Part shown: one piece after another, positions 56,336-64,000 of the stretch
How the letters are laid out: the number at the start of each line of letters is the position of its first letter
Position numbering within the stretch: the first letter of the stretch is position 1
From: Thermaerobacter subterraneus DSM 13965
Lineage (GTDB): Bacteria > Bacillota > Sulfobacillia > Thermaerobacterales > Thermaerobacteraceae
Reading direction: 5' to 3'
DNA length: 64,000 bases
NCBI RefSeq assembly: GCF_000183545.2
Contig: NZ_JH976535.1
Coordinates: forward strand, 448,840-512,839
Position numbers and translations under genes: made by a program
Notes under the pieces: model-generated
The model's input: the letters and a program-made list of their open reading frames with translations, nothing else
Told to the model about the DNA's origin: nothing
The model's database searches: none

Positions 56336-57792
56336 TGCGCCTCTGGATCCGCGGCGGCCGGTTGATCGACCCCAGCCAGGGGCTGGACGGGCCCGGCGAC
56401 CTGGTGATCGCCGGGGGGCGCATCGTCTATGCCGGCCCCCCCTTGCCCGGCGCCCCCGCGGCGGCCCAGGCCGGCAGCAGGCTTCCCGACGCGGGCGCTT
56501 TGGGCGATGGCGCGGCAGCCGGCGGTGGTACCGGGCCAAATCCCGCCGGTGCAGGACTGCAGGTTCTCGATGCCCGGGGGCTCTGGGTGGTGCCCGGGCT
56601 GATCGACCCCCATGTCCACCTGCGCACCCCCGGGGAGACCCACAAGGAGACGCTGGCCACGGGGGGAGCGGCCGCGGCGGCAGGCGGTTTCACCGCGGTG
56701 GCCTGCATGCCCAACACCCGCCCGCCCCTGGACGATGCCATCCGGGTGGAGTGGCTGGCCATGAAGGCGGCGGCCGAGGCTGCCGTGCGGGTCTACGTGG
56801 TCGCCGCCGCCACCCGCGGCCTGGCCGGGGACGAACCCGCCCCCTACGCCGCCCTCAAGGCCGCGGGGGCCGTGGCGGTCAGCGACGACGGCCGGCCCAT
56901 CGCCCGGGCGGGCGTGATGGTCCGGGTGCTGGAAGGGGCCGCGGCCGCCGGGCTGCCCGTGCTGGTCCACGCGGAAGAACCCGAACTCAGCGCCGGCGGC
57001 GCCATGCATGCGGGCGCCGTGGCGGCGGCCGCCGGGATGCCCGGCAGCCCCGCCACCGCCGAAGCGGTGATGGTGGCCCGGGATCTCCTCCTGGCCGAAC
57101 AGGCCGGGGCGCGGCTGCACGTGCTGCACGCCAGCGCGGCCGTCACCCTGGACCTGGTGCGGTGGGGCAAGGCGCGGGGCATCCCCGTGACCGTGGAGGT
57201 CACGCCCCACCACCTGCTGCTCTGCGACGAGGACGTGGCCGCGGCCGGGTTCCACCCCCACTGGAAGATGAACCCGCCCCTGCGCTCCCGCCGGGACCGG
57301 GAAGCCCTCCTGGAGGCGGTGGCCGACGGCACGGTGGACGCCGTCGCCACGGACCACGCGCCGCACCACGGGATGGACAAGGACTGCCCCTTTCCCGAGG
57401 CCGCCTTTGGCGTGGTGGGCCTGGAGACGGCCCTGGGCCTTCTGCTCACCCACCTGGTGCCCCGCCCCCTGTCGCCCGCCCGGCTGGTGGAGCTCATGGC
57501 CGCGGGACCGGCCCGCATCCTGGGCCTTCCGGGCGGCACCTTGCGGCCCGGAGCCCCCGCCGACGTCACCCTGATCGACCCCCAGCGGCGGTGGGTGGTC
57601 GAACCCGAGCGGTTCGCCAGCCTGGGCCGCAACACCCCCTTTGCCGGCTGGACCCTGCGGGGCCGGGCCGTGGGCACCCTGGTCGGGGGGCGGATGGTGT
57701 TCCGCCTGGACGGCGGGCCGGTGCCGGTGCCAGCCGGCGAGACCGCGGCTCAGGAGGCGGCGGGGACCCAGGAGACGGCCGGGATTGTATAA
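56335..57792 (+). CDS. pyrC: Dihydroorotase
   Basis: 485-residue zinc amidohydrolase closing carbamoyl aspartate to dihydroorotate. Metal-site motifs: GLIDPHVHLRTPG, ACMPNTRPPLD, VLVHAEEPEL, LHVLHASA and ATDHAPHHGMDKDCPFPEAAFG, typical of the Gram-positive type-I enzyme. ATG at 56335 overlaps the pyrB stop by one base. About 45 Ala/Gly/Pro residues are inserted near residues 35-75, just before the DARGLWVVPGLID strand. The stop codon lies inside the -10 box of a downstream promoter. Confidence 0.94.
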   Translation: MRLWIRGGRLIDPSQGLDGPGDLVIAGGRIVYAGPPLPGAPAAAQAGSRLPDAGALGDGAAAGGGTGPNPAGAGLQVLDARGLWVVPGLIDPHVHLRTPGETHKETLATGGAAAAAGGFTAVACMPNTRPPLDDAIRVEWLAMKAAAEAAVRVYVVAAATRGLAGDEPAPYAALKAAGAVAVSDDGRPIARAGVMVRVLEGAAAAGLPVLVHAEEPELSAGGAMHAGAVAAAAGMPGSPATAEAVMVARDLLLAEQAGARLHVLHASAAVTLDLVRWGKARGIPVTVEVTPHHLLLCDEDVAAAGFHPHWKMNPPLRSRRDREALLEAVADGTVDAVATDHAPHHGMDKDCPFPEAAFGVVGLETALGLLLTHLVPRPLSPARLVELMAAGPARILGLPGGTLRPGAPADVTLIDPQRRWVVEPERFASLGRNTPFAGWTLRGRAVGTLVGGRMVFRLDGGPVPVPAGETAAQEAAGTQETAGIV

Positions 57793-57822
57793 TGTTAAGG
57801 GCTATGTGTATATTTATGCAGT
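57788..57822 (+). promoter_or_regulatory. Internal promoter and ArgR/AhrC-like box upstream of carA
   Basis: TATAAT at 57788-57793 overlaps the pyrC stop codon; a -35 is not clear. TGTATATTTATGCA at 57807-57820 matches the ARG-box pattern (TG-AT-AT rich core-AT-CA) recognised by ArgR/AhrC, placed around the expected transcription start. It would let arginine regulate carAB separately from pyrBC. Confidence 0.55.
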
Positions 57823-57941
57823 CTGCAACGGGCAGCAGGGCTTGCCTTGCCCGGATGCATCGCACGGAGGAAAGGTTGTTCGGCCACGGTGACCGTTCCA
57901 GGCGGATGCCTGGGGTGCCGTTGGCGAAGGAGGGCGCACGC

Positions 57942-59279
57942 ATGGAGCCTGGAAGCCTGGGGCCACAGGAGGCAGGATCGGCGGAGCCGGCGGGTGAGCC
58001 CGGTGCTCCCACCTCCACCGCCAAAGTGGTGGTGCCGGCCCGGCTGGTGCTGGAAGACGGCACCCAGTGGTTCGGCCGGGTGGTGGTCGCCCCCGGCGGC
58101 GCGGCCGCCGGTCCGTCTGGCCCGGAGTCCGGAGGGAGCGCCTGGGCCGTCACCGGCGAGGTGGTCTTCAACACCAGCATGACGGGTTACCAGGAGCTCT
58201 TGTCCGACCCCTCCTACGACGGCCAGATCGTCGTCCTCACCTACCCCCTGGTCGGAAATTACGGCGTCCACGAGGACGAAGACGAGTCGGCCGGCCCGCG
58301 GGTCACGGCGCTCATTGCCCGGGAGCTCTTCGATGCCGGCGCCATCGGCTTGCATCCCCTGACGGCTCACCTGGCCCGGTCCGGCGTGCCGGCCGCCGAC
58401 GGCTTCGATACCCGGACCCTCACCCTGCACCTGCGGCGCAGGGGGACGCTGCGGGGTGTGCTGACCACGGACCTGCGTGCCGCCACGGCCGAGCTGGCGG
58501 CCCGGGCGGCGGCCTGGACCCCGCCCACGGCCCTGGCGGCGGGCACGCAGCAGGTCTACCGGGTCGAACCGGCGGGCGCGGCGGCCGCCCCGCCCGCCCG
58601 CCGCGCCGGGTTCCTCCCGCCCCACGCCGTGCTGGTGGACTTCGGCGTCAAGCGCAACATCCTGCGCGCCCTGGTGGCCCAGGGGTGGCGGGTGACGGTG
58701 GTCCCCGCCCTGACCCCCGCGGGCGAGATCCTGGACCTGCGGCCCGATGCGGTGATCCTGTCCAACGGGCCGGGGGACCCGCGGGACCTGGGCGCGGTGC
58801 TGGGCACGGTCCGGCGGCTGGCGGAGGCGGTTCCCACCTTCGGCATCTGCCTGGGCCACCAGCTGCTGGGACTGGCCTTCGGCGCCCGGGCTTACAAGCT
58901 GCCCTTCGGCCACCGCGGCGCCAACCACCCGGTCAAGGAGATCGCCGCGGCGGCCTGGCCGGGTTCCGGGCAGGGCGACGGGCGGGTGTTCATGACCTCC
59001 CAGAACCACGGCTATGCCCTGGACGCCGAATCCCTGGAGGCGGCGGGGCTGGTGGTGACCCACATCAACGTCAACGACGGCACGGTGGAGGGCCTCTGCC
59101 ACCCCCACCTGCGGGTGCGGGGCCTGCAGTTCCACCCCGAGGCGGCTCCCGGCCCGCGGGACGCGGCGCCGCTGCTGGCCGAGTTCCTCCGCCTGCTGGC
59201 GCCCGGGACGGCGCGGGCGGCGGCCGGGCGGGGCGAGCCCGCCCTGGTGGCGGGGGAAGGAGGGCTGGCCGGTGACTGA
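57942..59279 (+). CDS. carA: Carbamoyl-phosphate synthase small (glutaminase) subunit
   Basis: 445 residues; hydrolyses glutamine and feeds ammonia to CarB. Family N-terminal domain: [35 protein letters not shown]. Class-I glutaminase with [15 protein letters not shown] (nucleophile Cys) and the His-Glu pair in [14 protein letters not shown] at 57942 follows GAAGGAGGGC; the frame runs further upstream through pyrC but has no better start. Some 35 extra residues precede the usual N-terminus and a Ser/Gly/Pro loop of about 20 follows the first strands. Stop overlaps the carB start. Confidence 0.94.
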   Translation: MEPGSLGPQEAGSAEPAGEPGAPTSTAKVVVPARLVLEDGTQWFGRVVVAPGGAAAGPSGPESGGSAWAVTGEVVFNTSMTGYQELLSDPSYDGQIVVLTYPLVGNYGVHEDEDESAGPRVTALIARELFDAGAIGLHPLTAHLARSGVPAADGFDTRTLTLHLRRRGTLRGVLTTDLRAATAELAARAAAWTPPTALAAGTQQVYRVEPAGAAAAPPARRAGFLPPHAVLVDFGVKRNILRALVAQGWRVTVVPALTPAGEILDLRPDAVILSNGPGDPRDLGAVLGTVRRLAEAVPTFGICLGHQLLGLAFGARAYKLPFGHRGANHPVKEIAAAAWPGSGQGDGRVFMTSQNHGYALDAESLEAAGLVVTHINVNDGTVEGLCHPHLRVRGLQFHPEAAPGPRDAAPLLAEFLRLLAPGTARAAAGRGEPALVAGEGGLAGD

Positions 59280-62200
59280 CCCCCTACCGACCCGCTCCCT
59301 GCCGGCAGCCCCCGTGCGGAGCGCCCGGGCCGGCGCGGGCCGGGACCCGGGCCGGGCACCCGCCGGGGTGCGCAAGGTGCTGGTGATCGGCTCGGGGCCC
59401 ATCATCATCGGCCAGGCGGCCGAGTTCGACTACTCGGGCACCCAGGCCTGCCGGGCCCTCAAGGAAGAGGGCCTGGAGGTGGTGCTGCTCAACTCCAACC
59501 CCGCCACGGTGATGACCGACCCCGGCACCGCCGACCGCATCTACGTGGAGCCCCTGACCGCCGAGTTCGCCGAGGCGGTGATCCGGCGCGAGCGGCCCGA
59601 CGCCCTGCTGCCCACCCTGGGCGGGCAGGTGGGCCTCAATCTGGCCATGGAGCTGGTGCGGGCAGGGGTGCTGGAGCGCTACGGGGTCCAGCTGCTCGGC
59701 ACGCCGCCCGAGGCGATCCAGCGGGCCGAAGACCGGGAGGCCTTCAAGGAGCTGATGCTGGCCATCGGCGAGCCGGTGCCCCAGAGCACCATCGTCCGCT
59801 CCTACGAGGAGGCCCTGGCCTTCGCCCGGCGGGTGGGCTTCCCCGTCATCGCCCGGCCCGGCTACACCCTGGGCGGCACCGGCGGCGGCATCGCCCGCAA
59901 CGAGGTCGAGCTGGCGGCCCTGGTCGACCGCGGCCTGGCGGCCAGCCCCATCGGCCAGGTGCTCCTGGAAGAGAGCCTGCTGGGCTGGAAGGAGATCGAG
60001 TTCGAGGTCATCCGCGACGGGGCGGGCAACGCCATCGCCATCTGCAGCATGGAGAACGTGGACCCCGTGGGCGTCCACACCGGCGACAGCATCGTGGTGG
60101 CGCCGGCGCTCACCCTGACCGACCGGCAGTTGCAGCGGCTGCGCTCCGCCTCCCTGCGCATCGTCGGCGCCATCGGCGTGGAGGGGGGCTGCAACGTCCA
60201 GCTGGCCCTGCGGCCCGACGGGGCGGAGTACCGGGTCATCGAGGTGAACCCGCGGGTCAGCCGCTCCAGCGCCCTGGCGTCCAAGGCGACGGGCTACCCC
60301 ATCGCCAAGGTGGCGGCCCGGGTGGCCCTGGGCCGGCGCCTGGACGAGATCCGCAACCCCATCACCGGCACCTCGGCCCTCTTCGAGCCGGCCCTGGACT
60401 ACGTGGTGGTCAAGATCCCCCGCTGGCCCTTCGACAAGTTCGCCACCGCCGACCGGCGCCTGGGGACCCAGATGAAGGCCACGGGCGAGGTCATGGCCAT
60501 CGACCGCAGCTTCGAGGGCGCCCTGCTCAAGGCGGTGCGCTCCCTGGAGATCGGGGTCGACGCCCTGGAGTGGCCCGAGGCGCGCCAGCTGGACGAACAA
60601 GCCCTTGAGGCGGCCATCCGGGAGGGCGACGACCGGCGCCTCTTCCTCCTGGCGGAGGCGCTGCGCCGCGGCCGCAGCGTGGAGGAGCTCCATGCCTGGA
60701 CAGGCATCGACCGGTTTTTCCTGCACCGCATCGCCCGGGTGGTGGCGCTGGAGGAGCGGCTGCGGGACGCGGGGCGGCGGGCAGGTCCCGCCGCCGCCCC
60801 GGGCACCGGCGACGCGCCGGTCCCCCCGGACCTGCTCCTTGAGGCCAAGCGCCTTGGCCTGACGGACCGGCGCATCGCCGAGCTCACCGGTTCGACGGAA
60901 GAAGCGGTGCGGCAGGCGCGGCGGGCTGCCGGCCTGCGCCCCGGGTACAAGATGGTCGACACCTGTGCCGCCGAGTTCGAGGCCCTGACCCCCTACTTCT
61001 ACTCCACCCACGGGGAGGCCGACGAAGCCGGCGAGCGCCGGGCGGCCGACGGCGACCGGCCGGTGGTGGTGGTGCTGGGCGCGGGGCCCATCCGTATCAG
61101 CCAGGGCATCGAGTTCGACTACAGCGCCGTCCACGCCGTGCGGACCCTGCGGGCCCTGGGCTACCGGGCGGTGATCGTCAACAACAACCCGGAGACGGTG
61201 AGCACCGACTTCGACACCGCGGACCGGCTCTACTTCGAGCCCCTGACCCCCGAAGACGTGCGCAACGTGCTGGACCTGGAGCAGCCCGTGGGGGTCCTGG
61301 CCCAGTTCGGCGGCCAGACGGCCGTCAACCTGGTGGCCCCCCTGGCGGCAGCGGGCGTGCCCATCCTGGGGACCGCCCCCGAGTCGGTGGACGTGGCGGA
61401 AAGCCGGGAGCGGTTCGACCAGCTGCTGGCGCGGCTGGGCCTCCAGCGGCCGCCGGGGGCGGCGGCCCGCTCGGTGGCGGAGGCCATGGCCGCGGCGGAG
61501 CGCATCGGCTACCCGGTGATCGTCCGGCCCTCCTACGTCCTGGGCGGGCGGGCCATGCAGGTGGCCTCCTCGCCGGAGGAACTGGCCGCCTACCTGGAGA
61601 CGGCCGCCCGGGTGGCGGGCGACCGGCCCGTCTGGATCGACCGCTACATCGCCGGCATGGAGCTGGAGGTCGACGCGGTGGCCGACGGGGAGACGGTGGT
61701 GATCCCCGCGGTGATGCGCCACATCGAGCGGGCGGGGGTCCACTCCGGCGACTCCATCGCCGTGGTGCCCGCCCCCGGGGTGCCGGCGGCGGTGCTGGCC
61801 CAGGTGGAGGCCGCCACGGTGGCCCTGGCCCGGGCCCTCGAGGTGCGCGGGGTGATCAACCTGCAGTTCGTCTGGGACGGCCGGACGCTCTACGTGCTCG
61901 AGGTCAACCCCCGGGCCAGCCGCACGGTGCCCTTCATCACCAAGGCGACGGGCGTGCCCCTGGCGGAGCTGGCCACCCGGGCCGCCCTGGGCCAGCGCCT
62001 GGCCGGCCTGGGCTGGCGGACGGGCCTCCTGCCGCCGCCCGAGCACGTGGCGGTCAAGCTGCCGGTCTTCTCCTGGAACAAGCTGCCCGGGGTCGACCCC
62101 TCCCTGGGCCCGGAGATGCAGTCCACGGGCGAGGTGATGGGGATCGACGTGACCCTGGAAGGCGCCCTGGCCCGCGGCTTGCTGGCGGCGGGGATGAAGC

Positions 62201-62817
62201 TGCCCGAGCCGGGGCAGGGGGTGCTGCTGACCGTGGCGGACCCGGACAAGCCGGCGGCGGTGGAACTGGCCCGGCGCCTGGCGGCGGCCGGCTACCGGCT
62301 CTACGCCACCCCCGGGACCGCGGCCGCCCTGGCGGCGGCGGGCCTGGAGGCCACGGTTTTACCCAAGCTCTCTGCCGCCGCGCCGGACGAACCGGCCCCC
62401 GGCCCGTCCCGGACGCCGCTGCTGGATGCCCTGCGGGACGGCCGGGTGCGCCTGGTGATCAACACCCTGACCCAGGGCCGCGATCCCCAGCGGGACGGGT
62501 TCCGCATCCGGCGGGCGGCGGTGGAGCGGGGCATCCCCTGCCTGACCTCCCTGGATACCGCCGCGGCCCTGGTGGAGGTGCTGATGCACCGGCCCGACCG
62601 GCGGGCCCTGGCGGCCCAGGTCCGCGCCCTGCAGGACCTCAAGCCGGTGGCGGCCGGCGGGAGCCGGCCCGGCGCCGGGGCGCCGGGGGCCACGGCGGGG
62701 CACGGCCCGGCGGTGGCCGGCGGCGGGGCGGGTGGCGGAGCGCACCGCGACGGGCGGTCGGGCCACCAGGTCCCCGGGACGGTTCAGGCCTTCCCGGCGG
62801 GGAGGGAGCGGCGGTGA
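59272..62817 (+). CDS. carB: Carbamoyl-phosphate synthase large subunit
   Basis: 1181 residues with two ATP-grasp halves that make carbamoyl phosphate from bicarbonate, ammonia and two ATP. First half starts [28 protein letters not shown], second [46 protein letters not shown] and [26 protein letters not shown] are conserved. The C-terminal allosteric MGS-like domain is present ([32 protein letters not shown]). GTG at 59272 overlaps carA by eight bases. About 40 extra N-terminal and 60 C-terminal Gly/Ala-rich residues exceed the usual length (about 1075). Stop overlaps the next start (GTGA). Confidence 0.96.
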   Translation: MTDPLPTRSLPAAPVRSARAGAGRDPGRAPAGVRKVLVIGSGPIIIGQAAEFDYSGTQACRALKEEGLEVVLLNSNPATVMTDPGTADRIYVEPLTAEFAEAVIRRERPDALLPTLGGQVGLNLAMELVRAGVLERYGVQLLGTPPEAIQRAEDREAFKELMLAIGEPVPQSTIVRSYEEALAFARRVGFPVIARPGYTLGGTGGGIARNEVELAALVDRGLAASPIGQVLLEESLLGWKEIEFEVIRDGAGNAIAICSMENVDPVGVHTGDSIVVAPALTLTDRQLQRLRSASLRIVGAIGVEGGCNVQLALRPDGAEYRVIEVNPRVSRSSALASKATGYPIAKVAARVALGRRLDEIRNPITGTSALFEPALDYVVVKIPRWPFDKFATADRRLGTQMKATGEVMAIDRSFEGALLKAVRSLEIGVDALEWPEARQLDEQALEAAIREGDDRRLFLLAEALRRGRSVEELHAWTGIDRFFLHRIARVVALEERLRDAGRRAGPAAAPGTGDAPVPPDLLLEAKRLGLTDRRIAELTGSTEEAVRQARRAAGLRPGYKMVDTCAAEFEALTPYFYSTHGEADEAGERRAADGDRPVVVVLGAGPIRISQGIEFDYSAVHAVRTLRALGYRAVIVNNNPETVSTDFDTADRLYFEPLTPEDVRNVLDLEQPVGVLAQFGGQTAVNLVAPLAAAGVPILGTAPESVDVAESRERFDQLLARLGLQRPPGAAARSVAEAMAAAERIGYPVIVRPSYVLGGRAMQVASSPEELAAYLETAARVAGDRPVWIDRYIAGMELEVDAVADGETVVIPAVMRHIERAGVHSGDSIAVVPAPGVPAAVLAQVEAATVALARALEVRGVINLQFVWDGRTLYVLEVNPRASRTVPFITKATGVPLAELATRAALGQRLAGLGWRTGLLPPPEHVAVKLPVFSWNKLPGVDPSLGPEMQSTGEVMGIDVTLEGALARGLLAAGMKLPEPGQGVLLTVADPDKPAAVELARRLAAAGYRLYATPGTAAALAAAGLEATVLPKLSAAAPDEPAPGPSRTPLLDALRDGRVRLVINTLTQGRDPQRDGFRIRRAAVERGIPCLTSLDTAAALVEVLMHRPDRRALAAQVRALQDLKPVAAGGSRPGAGAPGATAGHGPAVAGGGAGGGAHRDGRSGHQVPGTVQAFPAGRERR

Positions 62818-64000
62818 ACCGGGCTGCGGAACCATACCCAGGCCTCCAGGGCGGCGGGTTTTCTCCCTCCCGCGTCCTGGCCCGGGTGGTGGAGACCCGG
62901 TGGGTGGCGCCGGGCGTCGCCATGACCACGCTGGCCGAGCCGGCCCTGGCCCGGCGGGTCGAGCCGCTGCAGTTCGTCCAGGTGCTGGTGCCCGCAGCCG
63001 GCTGGCCGCTCCCGGCCGGCAGCCCGCTGCCGCCGGTGCCGGAGGCGGAGCCGGCGGGCGGGACCAGCGGCTTCGCTGGCGACACGGGGAGCTCCGGCGG
63101 CACCGCCGGGGACCCCGGCGGCTTGAGGGTGCCGGGGCCCTCGGGGCACGCCGGGGAGACCGGCGGCCCCGGGCCGGGGATGCGGCCGCCCGTGGCGACA
63201 GGCGGAACCGTGGGGCGCCCCTTCCTGGGTCGCCCCTTTTCCGTGGCTGGGACCGACGCGGAAGGGGGCCGCATCACCCTGGTCTACCGGGTCATCGGGC
63301 CGGCCACCGCGGCCCTGGCCTCCCTGCCGCTGGGCGCCGGGCTGGTGGTGCTGGGGCCCCTGGGCCGGCCGGCGCCGGCGGGCTGGACGGCGGGCAGCCG
63401 GACGGCGGGGTCCTCAGCGGCAGCGGCTGCAACGGCAGCAGGACGGGAGCCCGGATGCGGGCCGGGCGCCGCGGCACCGTCCGAGTCCCGGTGCACGCCA
63501 GATATCGGTGCGCCGGCCGGTCCGCGGCGCAGGCCGGGTGTGGTCGAGCCGGCCGAGCCACGGTGCGAGCCGGCCGCTCCACAGCCGGCGGACCCGCAGC
63601 CGGCGGGCCCCGGGCGCACACCGGGCACGGGAGCGCCTTCGGATCCCCGGTGCGGGCCGGGCGCCGCGGCGCCGCGGCCCCTGCTGCTGGTGGCGCCCGG
63701 CTGGCAGGTGCTGGCCCTGCGGCTCCTTGCCGCCCGGGCTCAGGCGGCTGGTGTGCCGGTGACGGTGGCCAGCGTGATCGAGCCCCGGCCCCCCCAGCCG
63801 CCGGTGCCTTCCCCGAGCCCGGAGCGCCCGGCACCGGTCCCCGCCAGTGACGGGAGCGACCCCGCAGCGGCACTGGAGGCGGTGTGGAACGGGCTTTCGC
63901 CGGCGGCGCCGCCCCTCGCCTTCTGGGCCGGTTCCTCCAGCTGCTGGCCGGGTGCCTCCGGCGGGGAGCAGGCGGGGGGCGGCCGGACCTCGGCAAGTGG
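62814..64000 (+). CDS. pyrK: PyrK-like dihydroorotate dehydrogenase electron transfer subunit (cut by window end)
   Basis: At least 395 residues, open to the window edge. PyrK carries FAD and a 2Fe-2S cluster and passes electrons from dihydroorotate dehydrogenase to NAD. Seen: [30 protein letters not shown], then [50 protein letters not shown] with the RPFS flavin motif, and [25 protein letters not shown] as the nucleotide-domain start. Two very long Gly/Pro/Ala/Arg insertions (about residues 65-140 and 190-285) separate these blocks. GTG at 62814 overlaps the carB stop. Cys residues for the iron-sulfur cluster would lie beyond the window. Confidence 0.8.
   Translation, partial: MNRAAEPYPGLQGGGFSPSRVLARVVETRWVAPGVAMTTLAEPALARRVEPLQFVQVLVPAAGWPLPAGSPLPPVPEAEPAGGTSGFAGDTGSSGGTAGDPGGLRVPGPSGHAGETGGPGPGMRPPVATGGTVGRPFLGRPFSVAGTDAEGGRITLVYRVIGPATAALASLPLGAGLVVLGPLGRPAPAGWTAGSRTAGSSAAAAATAAGREPGCGPGAAAPSESRCTPDIGAPAGPRRRPGVVEPAEPRCEPAAPQPADPQPAGPGRTPGTGAPSDPRCGPGAAAPRPLLLVAPGWQVLALRLLAARAQAAGVPVTVASVIEPRPPQPPVPSPSPERPAPVPASDGSDPAAALEAVWNGLSPAAPPLAFWAGSSSCWPGASGGEQAGGGRTSAS

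Noticed and set aside
56166-57941. Long in-frame extension of carA upstream through pyrC
   Set aside because: It overlaps the clear dihydroorotase gene in another frame; carA has its own ribosome site at 57942.

Overview
The window comes from a very GC-rich, endospore-forming, probably thermophilic member of the Firmicutes. An alpha/beta small acid-soluble spore protein, a SpoIIP-type sporulation hydrolase and a SleB-type cell-wall hydrolase point to a spore former. A TtuA/TtuB-like tRNA 2-thiolation pair is typical of thermophiles. PyrR-type attenuation of the pyr operon and a bacterial RNase P RNA of classical form fit Firmicutes. Start codons are often GTG or TTG behind strong AGGAGG-type ribosome binding sites. 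The combination resembles Thermaerobacter or Symbiobacterium relatives; this is an inference from content, not a database match.

Layout. 1-4.7 kb (minus strand): a chemotaxis cluster in the order degenerate HD-GYP protein, CheX-like phosphatase, CheY, methyl-accepting chemotaxis protein, CheW (cut by the window edge). 5.0-6.8 kb: an FAD-linked oxidase and tRNA-Val(CAC). 7.3-11.0 kb: a phosphonate/phosphite ABC transporter in which both permeases are fused. 11.6-15.0 kb: a MoaD-MoaE fusion, an HD-domain phosphohydrolase and a spore-type cell-wall hydrolase. 15.1-19.9 kb: a DUF1405 membrane protein, CcmH and CcmF (cytochrome c maturation) and endonuclease IV. 20-24.4 kb: ComB-like phosphatase, tRNA-Gly(CCC), a zinc-ribbon protein, TtuA, a TtuB-like sulfur carrier ending Gly-Gly-Ala, and TrmK fused to RNase HI. 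24.6-25.4 kb: RNase P RNA with promoter and terminator. 25.5-35.6 kb: a sugar-isomerase-like barrel, an acyltransferase, a secreted zinc protease, a 1189-residue low-complexity membrane protein with a 14-residue repeat array, and a small membrane protein. 35.6-42.3 kb: signal peptidase I, MutY, a selenoprotein of the SelW/Rdx family (in-frame TGA at codon 15), arginase/agmatinase family protein, a SASP, CcdA and a hypothetical protein. 42.4-51.7 kb: membrane proteins, a DUF1614-SpoIIP fusion, a patatin-like lipase, an L,D-transpeptidase, a solute-binding-like protein and hypotheticals. 51.8-54.6 kb: an ArsR-type metal sensor and a zinc/cadmium P-type ATPase. 54.7-64 kb: pyrB-pyrC-carA-carB-pyrK (the last cut by the window edge), preceded by a promoter, a PyrR-binding element and a terminator, with a second promoter and ArgR-like box before carA.

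The clearest functional units are the chemotaxis cluster, the phn transporter, the ccm pair, the ttuB-ttuA pair, the arsR-zntA metal efflux operon and the pyr/car operon. In the last, CarAB makes carbamoyl phosphate, PyrB and PyrC carry it to dihydroorotate, and PyrK would serve the dihydroorotate dehydrogenase expected downstream.

The items most worth following are the hidden selenoprotein with a SECIS-compatible hairpin, two sulfur-carrier proteins whose Gly-Gly is not C-terminal, several unusual domain fusions, and recurrent Gly/Ala/Pro-rich insertions inside otherwise conserved enzymes. Very long open frames antisense to real genes are common here because of base composition and were not annotated.
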